Source of the DNA: Porphyromonas endodontalis ATCC 35406
Lineage (GTDB): Bacteria; Bacteroidota; Bacteroidia; Bacteroidales; Porphyromonadaceae
Length of the DNA: 45,288 bases
Assembly (NCBI RefSeq): GCF_000174815.1
Contig: NZ_ACNN01000031.1
Coordinates: 1-45,288, forward strand
Direction of reading: 5' to 3'
The first letter of the stretch is position 1; every line of letters begins with the position of its first letter. The notes under the pieces were generated by a model. That model had not been told where the DNA came from and searched no databases. It was given only the letters and a program-made list of their open reading frames with translations. This document shows, one piece after another, positions 32,782-41,283 of this stretch. The position numbers and the translations under genes are program-made.

Positions 32782-33305
32782 GCGACACACCAGAACTTAT
32801 CCTCGTAGGGAGGTTAGGACGTGCCCATGGTATTCATGGAGAGATTAACCTCTACCCTTCCATTGATGAGGAGAGTATGTTTTCTCTTGCTGAGGATAGA
32901 GATCTTTTCTTACATCTAGAGATAGATGGGCTCCCCGTCCCTTTTTTGGTTGAGGATATGCGAGGGAAAGCAGAGTCTTCTCTACTTGTCAAGTTTGAGG
33001 ATGTGGATAGCCGAGAGGAAGCTGAGCGATACGATGGTTGTTCTGTATACGTACCCTCAGATTTGATAGGCGAAGATATTGAGTTTCAACCTCAGCACTT
33101 TATCGGTTATACGCTTGTGGATGCAGACGATGTACCGGTGGGCAGGGTTATTGATATTGACGATAATACCGCCAATCTGCTCTTAATTGTAGAGAGAAAA
33201 GACTCCGATGAAGAGGTCATGATCCCCATAGCGGACGAGCTCGTCCGCTATATTGACGTAGAAAAACAAGTTATAAGTCTTACTATCCCCGACGGATTGA
33301 TCTAA
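32778..33305 (+). CDS. rimM: Ribosome maturation factor RimM
   Basis: RimM assists 30S subunit maturation near protein S19. The N-terminal domain begins LILVGRLGRAHGIHGEINLY, the family signature, and the C-terminal PRC-barrel includes FIGYTLVDADDVPVGRVIDI and VMIPIADELVRYID. It has 175 residues, the standard size. It overlaps murA by four bases and ends eight bases before dxr, in an arrangement murA-rimM-dxr that is common in Bacteroidota. Confidence 0.94.
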   Translation: MSDTPELILVGRLGRAHGIHGEINLYPSIDEESMFSLAEDRDLFLHLEIDGLPVPFLVEDMRGKAESSLLVKFEDVDSREEAERYDGCSVYVPSDLIGEDIEFQPQHFIGYTLVDADDVPVGRVIDIDDNTANLLLIVERKDSDEEVMIPIADELVRYIDVEKQVISLTIPDGLI

Positions 33306-33313
33306 ATTTGAAT

Positions 33314-34507
33314 ATGAAGAAAAAGATAGCAATATTCGGCTCCACAGGCTCTATTGGCACACAGGCTCTCGAAGTAATTAGGGCACATCCCGAAGGTTTT
33401 GCTGTCTCCGTGCTTACCGCCAATAGGCAGGCGGACTTGCTTATACAGCAAGCTAGGGAATTCCTTCCCAGCCATGTAGTAATTGCAGACGAAAATCGGT
33501 ACTCCGAGGTTCGCACGGCTCTTCAAGATCTTCCCATCTCCGTTCACGCAGGTAAAGAGGCTCTTTGCGAGGTAGCTTCCTTCCCCGATACCGATATAGT
33601 ACTCATGGCTTTGGTGGGGTACTCCGGTCTCCTCCCTACATGTCGCGCCATTGATGCGGGTAAAACTATTGCCCTTGCCAATAAAGAAACAATGGTAGTT
33701 GCCGGTGCCATTGTCACAGAGAAAGCTCGTGCCAAGGGCGTGAATATTCTCCCTGTCGATTCTGAGCATTCTGCAATCTACCAGTGTTTGCTTGGGGAAC
33801 GGAACCCTCTGGAACAGATCCTTCTCACAGCATCGGGAGGGCCATTCTTGCACGTTCCTACCCAGCAACTCGATAAAGTAACCCCCAAAGACGCTCTAAA
33901 GCATCCGAATTGGAGCATGGGAGCCAAAGTTACAATAGACTCAGCGTCTCTCATGAACAAGGGCTTTGAGATGATGGAGGCTTGTTGGTTTTTCAATGTT
34001 CCCCCCTCAAAAATTGAGGTACTCATACATCCGCAAAGCATTATCCACTCGATGGTGCAGTTTGAGGATGGCAGCGTAAAAGCCCAACTTGGGCAGCCTG
34101 ATATGCGCTTGCCCATTGGCTTTGCTCTGGGAGAAGAACTACGCTTGAACAATAAATTTCCCAGGCTCGACTTCACCAAACTCCAACTGACCTTTCAGCA
34201 CCCCGACCTTGAGAGATTCCCCAATCTCAGTTTAGCCTATCACGCTATGGAGGCAGGGAAAGCCTCCCCTTGTGCTCTCAATGCCGCCAACGAAGTAGCC
34301 GTAGATGCCTTTCTCCACGAGCAAATAGGCTTCACTACCATACACGAGATCAACGCGTATGTACTAGGGCATCTTCCTAGCATTGCAGATGCAAATGTTT
34401 CCTTAGAAGCTCTCATAGAGACAAACGAAGAGTGTCGCCAAATGGCTTTGCAGCTAGTGCGACAATATGCCGGGAGGAACTTTAGTTATGCCAAAGTGCA
34501 TTTGTAG
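33314..34507 (+). CDS. dxr: 1-deoxy-D-xylulose 5-phosphate reductoisomerase
   Basis: Dxr (IspC) makes 2-C-methyl-D-erythritol 4-phosphate in the non-mevalonate isoprenoid pathway, which feeds undecaprenyl phosphate for cell-wall synthesis. The NADPH-binding motif is IAIFGSTGSIGTQALEVI. The metal-binding Asp and Glu lie in LPVDSEHSAIYQCLLGE. HPNWSMGAKVTIDSASLMNK and VLIHPQSIIHSMVQFEDGS are catalytic-domain signatures. It has 397 residues from ATG 33314; a TTG two codons upstream is the only other candidate. Confidence 0.95.
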   Translation: MKKKIAIFGSTGSIGTQALEVIRAHPEGFAVSVLTANRQADLLIQQAREFLPSHVVIADENRYSEVRTALQDLPISVHAGKEALCEVASFPDTDIVLMALVGYSGLLPTCRAIDAGKTIALANKETMVVAGAIVTEKARAKGVNILPVDSEHSAIYQCLLGERNPLEQILLTASGGPFLHVPTQQLDKVTPKDALKHPNWSMGAKVTIDSASLMNKGFEMMEACWFFNVPPSKIEVLIHPQSIIHSMVQFEDGSVKAQLGQPDMRLPIGFALGEELRLNNKFPRLDFTKLQLTFQHPDLERFPNLSLAYHAMEAGKASPCALNAANEVAVDAFLHEQIGFTTIHEINAYVLGHLPSIADANVSLEALIETNEECRQMALQLVRQYAGRNFSYAKVHL

Positions 34508-34516
34508 AATGTCTGT

Positions 34517-35365
34517 ATGATAAAAATTGAACATCTTACTTTCCAGTACAAAAAGGGCAACCCCGTCTTCGAAGACCTCTCTCTTAACCTCCCCAAAGGC
34601 TCTATTGTAGGGTTACTTGGGTGCAATGGAGAGGGGAAAACGACGCTTCTCAAGCTCTTGTGTGGCCAATTACTCCACCAATCGGGTAATCTTTTGGTCA
34701 ATGGCGATGATCCTTCTAAGAGAAAGCGTAAAGCACTGGAGCAGGTGTACTATCTCCCCGAGGAGATCTTTATGCCCGATCTTAAGGTAAAAACCTACTT
34801 CTCGTTAATCACCCCTTTCTATCCCAACTACTCGCAAGAAATCGCAGAGGCAGCCATGAAGGAGTTCAATTTGGACTGGGGGCAACGTTTGAGAACGCTA
34901 TCTCAAGGACAAAAAAAGAAGGCCGCCATCGCTCTTGCACTCTCACTACAGACTCCTCTACTCCTAATGGATGAGCCTACGAATAGTCTGGATGCCCCTT
35001 CTAAGTCGGTGTTCCGAAAACTGATAGCCAAGTATATATCGGAGCAACAAACCGTGATAATAAGTACCCACCAGCTGAGAGATCTTGAGACGCTTATTGA
35101 TAGTGTAGTGATATTAGAGGGGGGACGCATCTTGGTTAATGCCTCTATATATAGGCTATCCGAGATCTTCTCTTTTGGGTTGGTTACGGACAATAACAAA
35201 GCAGAAGCCCTCTACGAAGAGCCATCCATCTCAGGGGAAGTAGGAATATTTGAGCACCGAGATGACATGGAAGAAGGGCTCTTTTCCATGGAACTTTTCC
35301 TCAAAGGGATCTCCCGAGAAAAGGAAAAAATAAGCGCTATACTACAAGCAAATAATCTAGTATAA
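34517..35365 (+). CDS. ABC transporter ATP-binding protein (YtrB-like)
   Basis: A 282-residue ABC ATPase. Walker A is LLGCNGEGKTTLLKLL, the signature is LSQGQKKKAAIALAL, Walker B is LLLMDEPTNSLD, and the switch His lies in IISTHQLRDLETLID. It starts nine bases after dxr and is followed by a six-segment membrane protein and a YtrA-type regulator. Together these form a small ABC exporter cassette with its own regulator, as in Ytr-like systems that respond to cell-envelope stress or cell-wall antibiotics. The substrate is unknown. Confidence 0.88.
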   Translation: MIKIEHLTFQYKKGNPVFEDLSLNLPKGSIVGLLGCNGEGKTTLLKLLCGQLLHQSGNLLVNGDDPSKRKRKALEQVYYLPEEIFMPDLKVKTYFSLITPFYPNYSQEIAEAAMKEFNLDWGQRLRTLSQGQKKKAAIALALSLQTPLLLMDEPTNSLDAPSKSVFRKLIAKYISEQQTVIISTHQLRDLETLIDSVVILEGGRILVNASIYRLSEIFSFGLVTDNNKAEALYEEPSISGEVGIFEHRDDMEEGLFSMELFLKGISREKEKISAILQANNLV

Positions 35366-35390
35366 TCCTATCCTTTAGAGAGAATTACCT

Positions 35391-36155
35391 ATGATGAATA
35401 ATAGCCTTGGACGCATACTATTTTTGCTTAAGGGAGATTGGACGATCAATCGTAAGCAACACGGACTTGTTGCCGTTATATTTTTGATCGTAATCTGGTT
35501 TATCGAACTCGTACCACTAGCCTTCTCTAGATCATTTACAGAGTGGGAAAAGGCAATTTCCTCCATGGATCCCTCCTTCTTTCACTTTACCATAGCACGT
35601 GTCCTTTACCTATTTGTATTCCTTTCGTGGGTATCCAACACACTTTATCATAGCCGTATTCAGCACTTTTACCTCGTGCCCCTATCTCCGCTGGAGAAGT
35701 ATATCCTCATATTGTTGCAAGGGGTAGTGATGTTTCTACTAGCCGCGGTTGTTGCAATCGTGTCGCTTATCCCTTACCTTGTCGTATTCTCTCCGGATAT
35801 ACCTACGGCTCTGACCCACATAAACCCATTCCTAGGAGAAGGTATAAATACCCCTCTGGATAGCTGGCAACATGTCCTTTTTATATCTCTTGTGTCTGTA
35901 CTTATTGTGGGGCTTTTTTTCTTCAGGATCCTTATACGAAATCAAGTAATTGCCACACTCGCTGCGAGTGTAGGCTTTATCCTTATCTTCTTGACGTTGC
36001 TCCCCCTGCTCGTAGAGATTTCCATCGAAAACTACATTACAAAGGATCTTTACGAGAGTGTCACACCCTATATCCTTGCCTCAGTTCTGTTCTTATTGGT
36101 CGATATTGCTATGTGTATTGGGGGGTATTATATCTTTAAGAAGAAGCAGATCTAA
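35391..36155 (+). CDS. Membrane protein, probable ABC transporter permease
   Basis: A 254-residue protein with about six hydrophobic segments, near residues 27-50, 65-85, 98-128, 152-172, 183-208 and 225-248 (for example LLQGVVMFLLAAVVAIVSLI). The topology and its place between an ABC ATPase and a GntR regulator suggest the permease of the same transporter. No sequence-family name can be assigned with confidence. Its stop overlaps the next start by one base (TAATG). Confidence 0.75.
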   Translation: MMNNSLGRILFLLKGDWTINRKQHGLVAVIFLIVIWFIELVPLAFSRSFTEWEKAISSMDPSFFHFTIARVLYLFVFLSWVSNTLYHSRIQHFYLVPLSPLEKYILILLQGVVMFLLAAVVAIVSLIPYLVVFSPDIPTALTHINPFLGEGINTPLDSWQHVLFISLVSVLIVGLFFFRILIRNQVIATLAASVGFILIFLTLLPLLVEISIENYITKDLYESVTPYILASVLFLLVDIAMCIGGYYIFKKKQI

Positions 36156-36538
36156 TGAATCCGATGCAACCACAATCCATATTCCTTCAGGTTATTGAGA
36201 GGATCCATAATGGGATACTCTCGGGGATCTATAAGGTGGGAACTCGTATCCCATCTGTGCGTGATATGGCAGCTCGTCTAGAGGTTAATCCGAATACCAT
36301 TGTAAAAGCATACGATCGTTTGATTGCAGCCGGATTAATCGAGTCCCGCCCCGGAGTTGGCAACTACATAAGAGAGGGGGCTATTGAGATTGTTACGCAA
36401 GAGCGTCAGAAGAGGTTCTACAACGAAATTCTCCCCGCAGTGGCTAAGGAAATGAAACTTCTCAACATCCCTTACGAGCGCGTTCTGGAGCATCTCCGCC
36501 ACGACCTAGACCGAACCATGATTACAAAAGGGGTATAA
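36155..36538 (+). CDS. GntR-family regulator, YtrA subfamily
   Basis: A short protein of 127 residues with an N-terminal winged helix of GntR type. SIFLQVIERIHNGILSGIYK leads into GTRIPSVRDMAARLEVNPNT, then IVKAYDRLIAAGLIESRPGV. The C-terminus is a short helical segment of about 50 residues, as in the YtrA subfamily, not a large effector domain. Family members usually repress the adjacent ABC transporter operon and release it on antibiotic or envelope stress. Placing the regulator last in the operon allows autoregulation. The operator is not identified. Confidence 0.88.
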   Translation: MNPMQPQSIFLQVIERIHNGILSGIYKVGTRIPSVRDMAARLEVNPNTIVKAYDRLIAAGLIESRPGVGNYIREGAIEIVTQERQKRFYNEILPAVAKEMKLLNIPYERVLEHLRHDLDRTMITKGV

Positions 36539-36565
36539 CCCACAGCGGCCCTTATTCCCAAAAGA

Positions 36566-36604
36566 AAAGAGGTAGAATGCCAAGAGAGCATCCTACCTCT
36601 TTTT
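36566..36604 (+). terminator. Rho-independent terminator of the ABC-regulator operon
   Basis: AAAGAGGTAGAATGC pairs with GCATCCTACCTCTTT with one mismatch around a 7-nt loop, followed by T residues. It ends the dxr-ABC-GntR transcript. The complementary T-rich side also suits the converging cbiK-like gene. Confidence 0.85.
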
Positions 36605-36684
36605 GTATCTCCATATCGCCTCTCGTACAAAGAGATAGGGCGAAGAGCTGCCCCTCTCTAGAGACGAGGAGAGATTTCTACAGA

Positions 36685-37680
36685 TTAGTCTTCTTTAGCG
36701 CTTTTGATAGCATCTTTGAGGTGCTTGATCCAAAGTTGGTTAATGGCAGGGTAATCGCCAAGGCCTTTGAGGTGGCACTCTACGGTCCAACCCTGAGCTG
36801 CAATCTGATTGCGCCAGCTCTGTTCCTCTAGAGGGAGCTTCTTGCCATCTTCTTCGGTATCTGTGCTAGACATATCATTGTTGGCATGGTCTCCGGCAAT
36901 AGACATGAGGGGGTGTAGGTGGATCTTCTTGGTCTTGCATGTAGAGGCCTTGAGCTGATTGATTACATAGTCTACAAGCATAGCAGGATAGTCTACAGTC
37001 CCCACATATACGTTATCATTATTGTAGGTTGTCTTAGCATAAGCCTTCATGGCCTTTTCGATCTTATCATAAGAAGCATTGGCGCGGTCGTAGTCCGAAA
37101 CAGGATTACCATGACCCATGAAAGCAACAGCATCACCGGCTTTGAGCTGAGTAGCAAATGCATCTACCAAGATCTTTGCCACACTTTCGATGTCTTCGTC
37201 TGAAGTGAGAAGAGCATTCCCTAGGACAGCCTTATCACGCTTGAGCTCCTCTGCGGGGAAGTTGTAGTGAGGCTTTACATAACCATCGCGCAAGAGGGTA
37301 AATTCTTCCCCGGGGATAACGTGAAGCGACTGCACTAGCACTGTCTTATATTCTTTCTGAAGGAAAGATTTGAACCAGAGGTCAGGAGTAATGAACTGTT
37401 CCTTCTTAGCAGCTTGCCAACGGTTGATGCAAGTACGAGAGGTAAACGAGAAGAATACATCGGCATCGGGGAATGCTTGTTGGAAGTCCGCAATCTGCTT
37501 CTTGTACGTAGCATGGGGATCATCGAAAGTAGAGCCGAACGTTACGAGCAAAACGGCAGTGTCATGCTTCTTCTCATACTTTACGATCTCCTGATCTTTC
37601 GGATCCTGCTTTTTGCAAGAGGCTACAAGGAGAGTGGTAGTGGCTATTGTTGCTATAGCCAAAGCCTTTAGAATCTTCAT
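36685..37680 (-). CDS. ihtB: CbiK-like chelatase lipoprotein (probable heme-binding IhtB homologue)
   Basis: The protein has 331 residues. A lipoprotein signal peptide ends LLVASC (Cys22), so the protein is exported and lipid-anchored. The rest matches class II cobaltochelatases (CbiK): LLVTFGSTFDDPHATYKKQI, LHVIPGEEF, FMGHGNPVSDYD with His190, and SIAGDHANNDM with His265. Both metal-site histidines are kept. Cytoplasmic CbiK inserts cobalt into sirohydrochlorin; secreted homologues in Porphyromonas (IhtB) bind hemin at the surface and were proposed to remove iron from heme. It lies 27 nt after the TonB receptor gene, the same pairing as ihtA-ihtB. The remaining iht transport genes are not here. 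Confidence 0.83.
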   Translation of the reverse strand: MKILKALAIATIATTTLLVASCKKQDPKDQEIVKYEKKHDTAVLLVTFGSTFDDPHATYKKQIADFQQAFPDADVFFSFTSRTCINRWQAAKKEQFITPDLWFKSFLQKEYKTVLVQSLHVIPGEEFTLLRDGYVKPHYNFPAEELKRDKAVLGNALLTSDEDIESVAKILVDAFATQLKAGDAVAFMGHGNPVSDYDRANASYDKIEKAMKAYAKTTYNNDNVYVGTVDYPAMLVDYVINQLKASTCKTKKIHLHPLMSIAGDHANNDMSSTDTEEDGKKLPLEEQSWRNQIAAQGWTVECHLKGLGDYPAINQLWIKHLKDAIKSAKED

Positions 37681-37707
37681 GTCGATACTAATTTGATTGT
37701 TATACTT

Positions 37708-39840
37708 TTATCTGTTGCCTTTTGTTTTCTGAGATTTCTTTCCCGTTTTGTACCCAAAGCTGAGGGAGAGGAAGAGAGTACGACCCGGGGATGTAGTACC
37801 AAAGTTGTAGCCATAGGGATGCCTCTCTACATGGTTAAGTAAGTTGTCTATACCCAAAGCAGCTTCCAAATGCAATCCTGCGGGGAGGGCAAAGGAATGA
37901 TCCGTAGAGAGCTTCCAAAGGAAAAAGCCCGGGGCATTGCCATACTCTTTATAGTAGCGCTCGGTCTGCCCCTTGCCATAGATTCCGACTCCTAGGGAGT
38001 ACTTACCCCACGTATGCCCCCATTTGGCAAAAAGATTGGCGTGGTGGTTGGCTGTGCCATCAATGTTGCGCACCTCCGTAATGGGTTTCTGTGCATTTTT
38101 GCTTGCCTCTTCGTCCACCAAATGAGCTTGTGCCAAGGTATAACTATAACTTGCACCGAGAGCGAATCCGCGTGGGGAGGTATATGCTGCCGAGAACTCT
38201 AGATTACCAATGAATGCCTGCTCCATATTGATGTATTGCATGGCTCCGTCGTAGTCGTTCCCCTCGTCACCTGCATAACCGGGCGGGATAGGCACGGCAA
38301 CGAGAGCAATCATATCCCATACATTATTTACGGAAGGGGTAAACGAAAATTGCCAGCCCTCATGTCGATACTCCACACTTGCCGAAGCGTACTGAGACCG
38401 CTGCGGTTTGAGATGCTCATTCCCAATATAAAGCCTTACCTTGCTCATGATGGGGCGTTCATAGAAGTAGTATAGCTCTTTGATGGTAGGAGTCTTGAAT
38501 CCCCACGAATAAGTCGCCCTCCATCTCCAGTCTCCACTTTTATAAAGAAGGGAAGCCTTGGGTGTAAGGTGCCAACCGAATGCCTCATGGTGCACCAATC
38601 TCGCCCCTGCTGTTACATTCAACTTCGGGAGAATGTTCCACTCATCTTGAGCGTAAGAAGAGAGTGTATAGTTGGCCTCGCGCGCTTTGACCATGCGCTT
38701 GGGGGCATATAAATCGTCAAGACGATACTCTATCCCTGCTGAGAAAAGATGCTTCTCGTTGAAGGGGATAATGGTCTTTAGTGCAGCATTGAATTGCCCT
38801 TGATCGCTCTCTAGGGAAGAGGAGCCGGGGCTGTAGACAATATGCTTGGGCACTCGAGTATCTTTCCCATCGATAATCTTATGCTCAAATATTTCGTCGA
38901 TATAATTATCGTAGTAGTCGTAGAAGTAACGGTGGCGACTATAGTCTGCAAGGAAAGCGAGAGAGAACTTTCCCTCTTGCTTATACTCTGCCGAAGCCCC
39001 TAGAGAGAAGTCGCGGTAACGGAGATTATAGGAGCGGAAGCGAGGTAACCCCGGCTCGTGATAGATATGCTTAAGGTAGTACATCCCATCTGCTGCAATG
39101 CTCCAATGAGGAGAGGGGGTGAACGAAAAAGCCTGACTTATGCGATTATTGTCGAATGCACTCTCGGTCTTTGTAGTGGAGTTCTCATAGAGCTTATTAC
39201 GATAGTACTCTTGGGTTGAATTTTGCCAACCATCACTGCGTGCTCCCGAGTACTTTGTATCGGAATGGAGTTGCCCCAGTTGCAGTTGTAGGCGGTTGTG
39301 CTGACGCAATCCCCCAAAGGCTCCTACTTGAGTCGTATTGTCTATACTCAGAGGGATCTGCTTGGTTTTCCGTCTCGTTATCACATTGATTACCCCTGCG
39401 ATGGCGTCTGATCCGTAGAGAGAAGAAGAGGCTCCGCGCACAATTTCGATGCGTTCTATATCCAGAGGGTCGATAAGAGAAAGGTCGTTTTGCCCCCCAA
39501 GGTCGCCATGCAATCTCCGCCCATTGAGCAGGATGAGAATGTAGGAATTATTGAGCCCTCCCATGGTAATACGCCCTCCCATATCACTAGAGGATATGTC
39601 GAAGCCGGGGCTGAGAGCCGTAAGAATATCGCTGATGCTGCGCCCCGAGTAATTGCGCAACATACTACGAGTTATGACTTCGGTTTGTACAGGGGCATCC
39701 TTGAGATAATGAGCGGTACCGGTACCTGTCACCACTACTTCCCCCAACTGCTGTGAAGAGTGTATAAGGGTATCTGTCTGTGCCTTCGCCAGCATAGGCA
39801 GGCAGGCGAGTAAAAAGGCAAGAAGCAACCGATTCCTCAT
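37708..39840 (-). CDS. ihtA: TonB-dependent outer-membrane receptor (heme receptor, IhtA-like)
   Basis: The protein has 710 residues. A signal peptide (residues 1-21, ending MLAKAQ) precedes a plug domain at about 30-145 (LGEVVVTGTGTAHYLKDAP, ISDILTALSPGF, LGGQNDLSLIDPLDIERIEI, GASSSLYGSDAIAGVINVIT). A 22-strand beta-barrel follows, ending in a characteristic aromatic C-terminus (FLSLSFGYK, then a basic tail). The stretch YIGNEHLKPQRSQYASASVE is the typical barrel NPNL-like loop. A heme function is inferred from the neighbouring IhtB-like lipoprotein. It is driven by the TACCTTTG box at 39884-39891 on the minus strand. Confidence 0.88.
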   Translation of the reverse strand: MRNRLLLAFLLACLPMLAKAQTDTLIHSSQQLGEVVVTGTGTAHYLKDAPVQTEVITRSMLRNYSGRSISDILTALSPGFDISSSDMGGRITMGGLNNSYILILLNGRRLHGDLGGQNDLSLIDPLDIERIEIVRGASSSLYGSDAIAGVINVITRRKTKQIPLSIDNTTQVGAFGGLRQHNRLQLQLGQLHSDTKYSGARSDGWQNSTQEYYRNKLYENSTTKTESAFDNNRISQAFSFTPSPHWSIAADGMYYLKHIYHEPGLPRFRSYNLRYRDFSLGASAEYKQEGKFSLAFLADYSRHRYFYDYYDNYIDEIFEHKIIDGKDTRVPKHIVYSPGSSSLESDQGQFNAALKTIIPFNEKHLFSAGIEYRLDDLYAPKRMVKAREANYTLSSYAQDEWNILPKLNVTAGARLVHHEAFGWHLTPKASLLYKSGDWRWRATYSWGFKTPTIKELYYFYERPIMSKVRLYIGNEHLKPQRSQYASASVEYRHEGWQFSFTPSVNNVWDMIALVAVPIPPGYAGDEGNDYDGAMQYINMEQAFIGNLEFSAAYTSPRGFALGASYSYTLAQAHLVDEEASKNAQKPITEVRNIDGTANHHANLFAKWGHTWGKYSLGVGIYGKGQTERYYKEYGNAPGFFLWKLSTDHSFALPAGLHLEAALGIDNLLNHVERHPYGYNFGTTSPGRTLFLSLSFGYKTGKKSQKTKGNR

Positions 39841-39883
39841 CTTCTCTATTTCACTTTCTCAGATAATCTATTTTTTGTACCTG

Positions 39884-39891
39884 CAAAGGTA
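39884..39891 (-). promoter_or_regulatory. -7 box TACCTTTG for the TonB receptor-chelatase operon
   Basis: On the minus strand TACCTTTG followed by CAGGTAC lies 43 nt upstream of the receptor ATG. It matches TAnnTTTG. No Fur-box-like palindrome is obvious next to it, although iron control would be expected. Confidence 0.55.
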
Positions 39892-39908
39892 CGTAATAAT
39901 ATCCAAGA

Positions 39909-39947
39909 GCCCCGGTTGCCCCGGATTTATTCCAAGGCAACCGGGGC
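39909..39947 (-). terminator. Strong hairpin after the beta-propeller gene
   Basis: GCCCCGGTTGCC (39909-39920) and GGCAACCGGGGC (39936-39947) form a perfect 12-bp G/C-rich stem with a 15-nt loop. It lies 26 nt after the stop of the minus-strand beta-propeller gene and upstream of the receptor promoter. No T-run follows on either side. Confidence 0.7.
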
Positions 39948-39973
39948 GAAATATCAGAAAAGACGATGGCTTA

Positions 39974-41032
39974 TTAATACCTAAAGAAGCAGACAATCCC
40001 GTAGAGGGAGCCTACAACGATGAGCCTTTTCTCCGGATGGTAGGCAATACCACCAACATAACTGAGTTTACCTTTCTGAGCAAAAGAGCTCACCTTCCTA
40101 AGGCTTTTCATATCCCAAATCTCTACCGAGCGGCCATTGACCGTTCCACAGAGGATATAGCCCCCTTCCAAGAATTTGACCGTTTCAAAATTGATATTGT
40201 TTGTGGCAAACTGACCTTGAAACTCAGCCTCCTCACCCCGGGCCATGTAATCGGCATTCTTGTATAAGCGGTTGTAAGAAAATATTCCTCCCTCTAGAAG
40301 CCACTCCTCATCCGGACTTAGAGCTAGATCCACGCGACATTTGTTATCCTCTGAGAAGTAGACCTTCTTGGTTGTGTAGTCCCTAAGATCAATCTGTAGC
40401 GTATAGTTGCGACACATCAAGATCTGCAAGTGATTCTCGGTAAAACGATAGAAGCGGAAGGGATCTACGCCGGCACCTTTGCTCACCGTATGCAGATGCT
40501 CAGAGGTGTCTGTTGCGCGGTTATAGTAATAAGCATCAACCTCGTCTGAATAAAAGATTACATCGTTATCTAGTGGGTTGTAGGCTGCCTTTAGGAACTC
40601 ACCCTCCAGTACAAGATTGATCTCTCCGGTCCGGATGTCCATCTCCTTGATACCATAGGGATCTACAAATAGAAGTGTATTCTCGTCCTCCCCAAAGCAT
40701 ATGTCACGACAATTAATCTTGTATTCGGCGATTTGGGCTAACTTAGAAGTGTTCCAAAAGACGAGTTTCTTTACATTGCGCTGCGTTCCATAGTCCTCGC
40801 CGAAGTAGGTTGCAGCCACACTACCCGATTTATTCAAAGCAACGAGATCCACATCCCCCTCGGATTTGTGGTGTTTGAGGAGTTGTAGTTTGGGGACTTT
40901 CGAGCCTTTTACCTCCTGCGGGATGGCTCCCTTTTTCTTTTGAGCCTCTGCTTGGGTTGTGCTGAAGGCTAGGGATAGGATTGTACTCGTTAGAAGCAGA
41001 GCAATCCATCGTGCGATACTTTTCTTTGTCAT
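39974..41032 (-). CDS. Secreted WD40-like beta-propeller protein
   Basis: A 352-residue protein with a signal peptide ending TTQAEAQ (about residue 30). The rest is a series of beta-rich blades such as KLVFWNTSKLAQIAEYKINC, CRVDLALSPDEEWLLEGGIF and KGKLSYVGGIAYHPEKRLIV, resembling WD40 or PQQ-type propeller repeats. No enzyme motif or T9SS domain is visible. It is probably periplasmic or surface-exposed and involved in binding. The promoter is at 41120; the gene is separate from the receptor operon. Confidence 0.7.
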   Translation of the reverse strand: MTKKSIARWIALLLTSTILSLAFSTTQAEAQKKKGAIPQEVKGSKVPKLQLLKHHKSEGDVDLVALNKSGSVAATYFGEDYGTQRNVKKLVFWNTSKLAQIAEYKINCRDICFGEDENTLLFVDPYGIKEMDIRTGEINLVLEGEFLKAAYNPLDNDVIFYSDEVDAYYYNRATDTSEHLHTVSKGAGVDPFRFYRFTENHLQILMCRNYTLQIDLRDYTTKKVYFSEDNKCRVDLALSPDEEWLLEGGIFSYNRLYKNADYMARGEEAEFQGQFATNNINFETVKFLEGGYILCGTVNGRSVEIWDMKSLRKVSSFAQKGKLSYVGGIAYHPEKRLIVVGSLYGIVCFFRY

Positions 41033-41119
41033 AGCTTTTTACATTGTAAATAATCATGGCGAGAGGGAAGCCTAAGTAACTTTGGTGTTCTGCACGGACT
41101 TCTCTTCTCCTTTTAGCGA

Positions 41120-41127
41120 CAAAGGTA
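41120..41127 (-). promoter_or_regulatory. -7 box TACCTTTG for the beta-propeller gene
   Basis: On the minus strand TACCTTTG lies about 88 nt upstream of the ATG at 41032. It matches TAnnTTTG. The region between it and the divergent box at 41284 contains the solo IS30-like end. Confidence 0.5.
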
Positions 41128-41199
41128 GCTAATCGATTTTAATTTTACCCAGAATAGAAGTACCGTGCCGTAAAAAATTAAAACTCGTGGAGCGTAGGA

Positions 41200-41236
41200 T
41201 TTGTCCATACCATTGCTTTTGATACTGGAATCTGCA
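41200..41236 (+). repeat. Solo IS30-like element end
   Basis: TTTGTC followed by a run ending GATACTGGAATCTGCA aligns with about 36 bases around the transposase stop at 1-140: 32 matches, four substitutions and one single-base insertion. The last 16 bases are identical. The match includes the transposase's final codons, so this is the right end of a related, largely deleted element. No other transposase sequence is nearby. Confidence 0.6.
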
Positions 41237-41283
41237 AATACCTTTTTCGTGACTGAGATTCCCGAAAAGCCAAAACAAATACA

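Noticed and set aside
33302-33868. Antisense open frame of 188 codons within dxr
   Set aside because: Overlaps the clear NADPH-binding and metal-binding regions of dxr; no independent evidence.
36685-37680. Cobalamin-biosynthesis role for the CbiK-like protein
   Set aside because: The lipobox places it outside the cytoplasm, there are no other cobalamin genes nearby, and the adjacent TonB receptor fits heme capture better.
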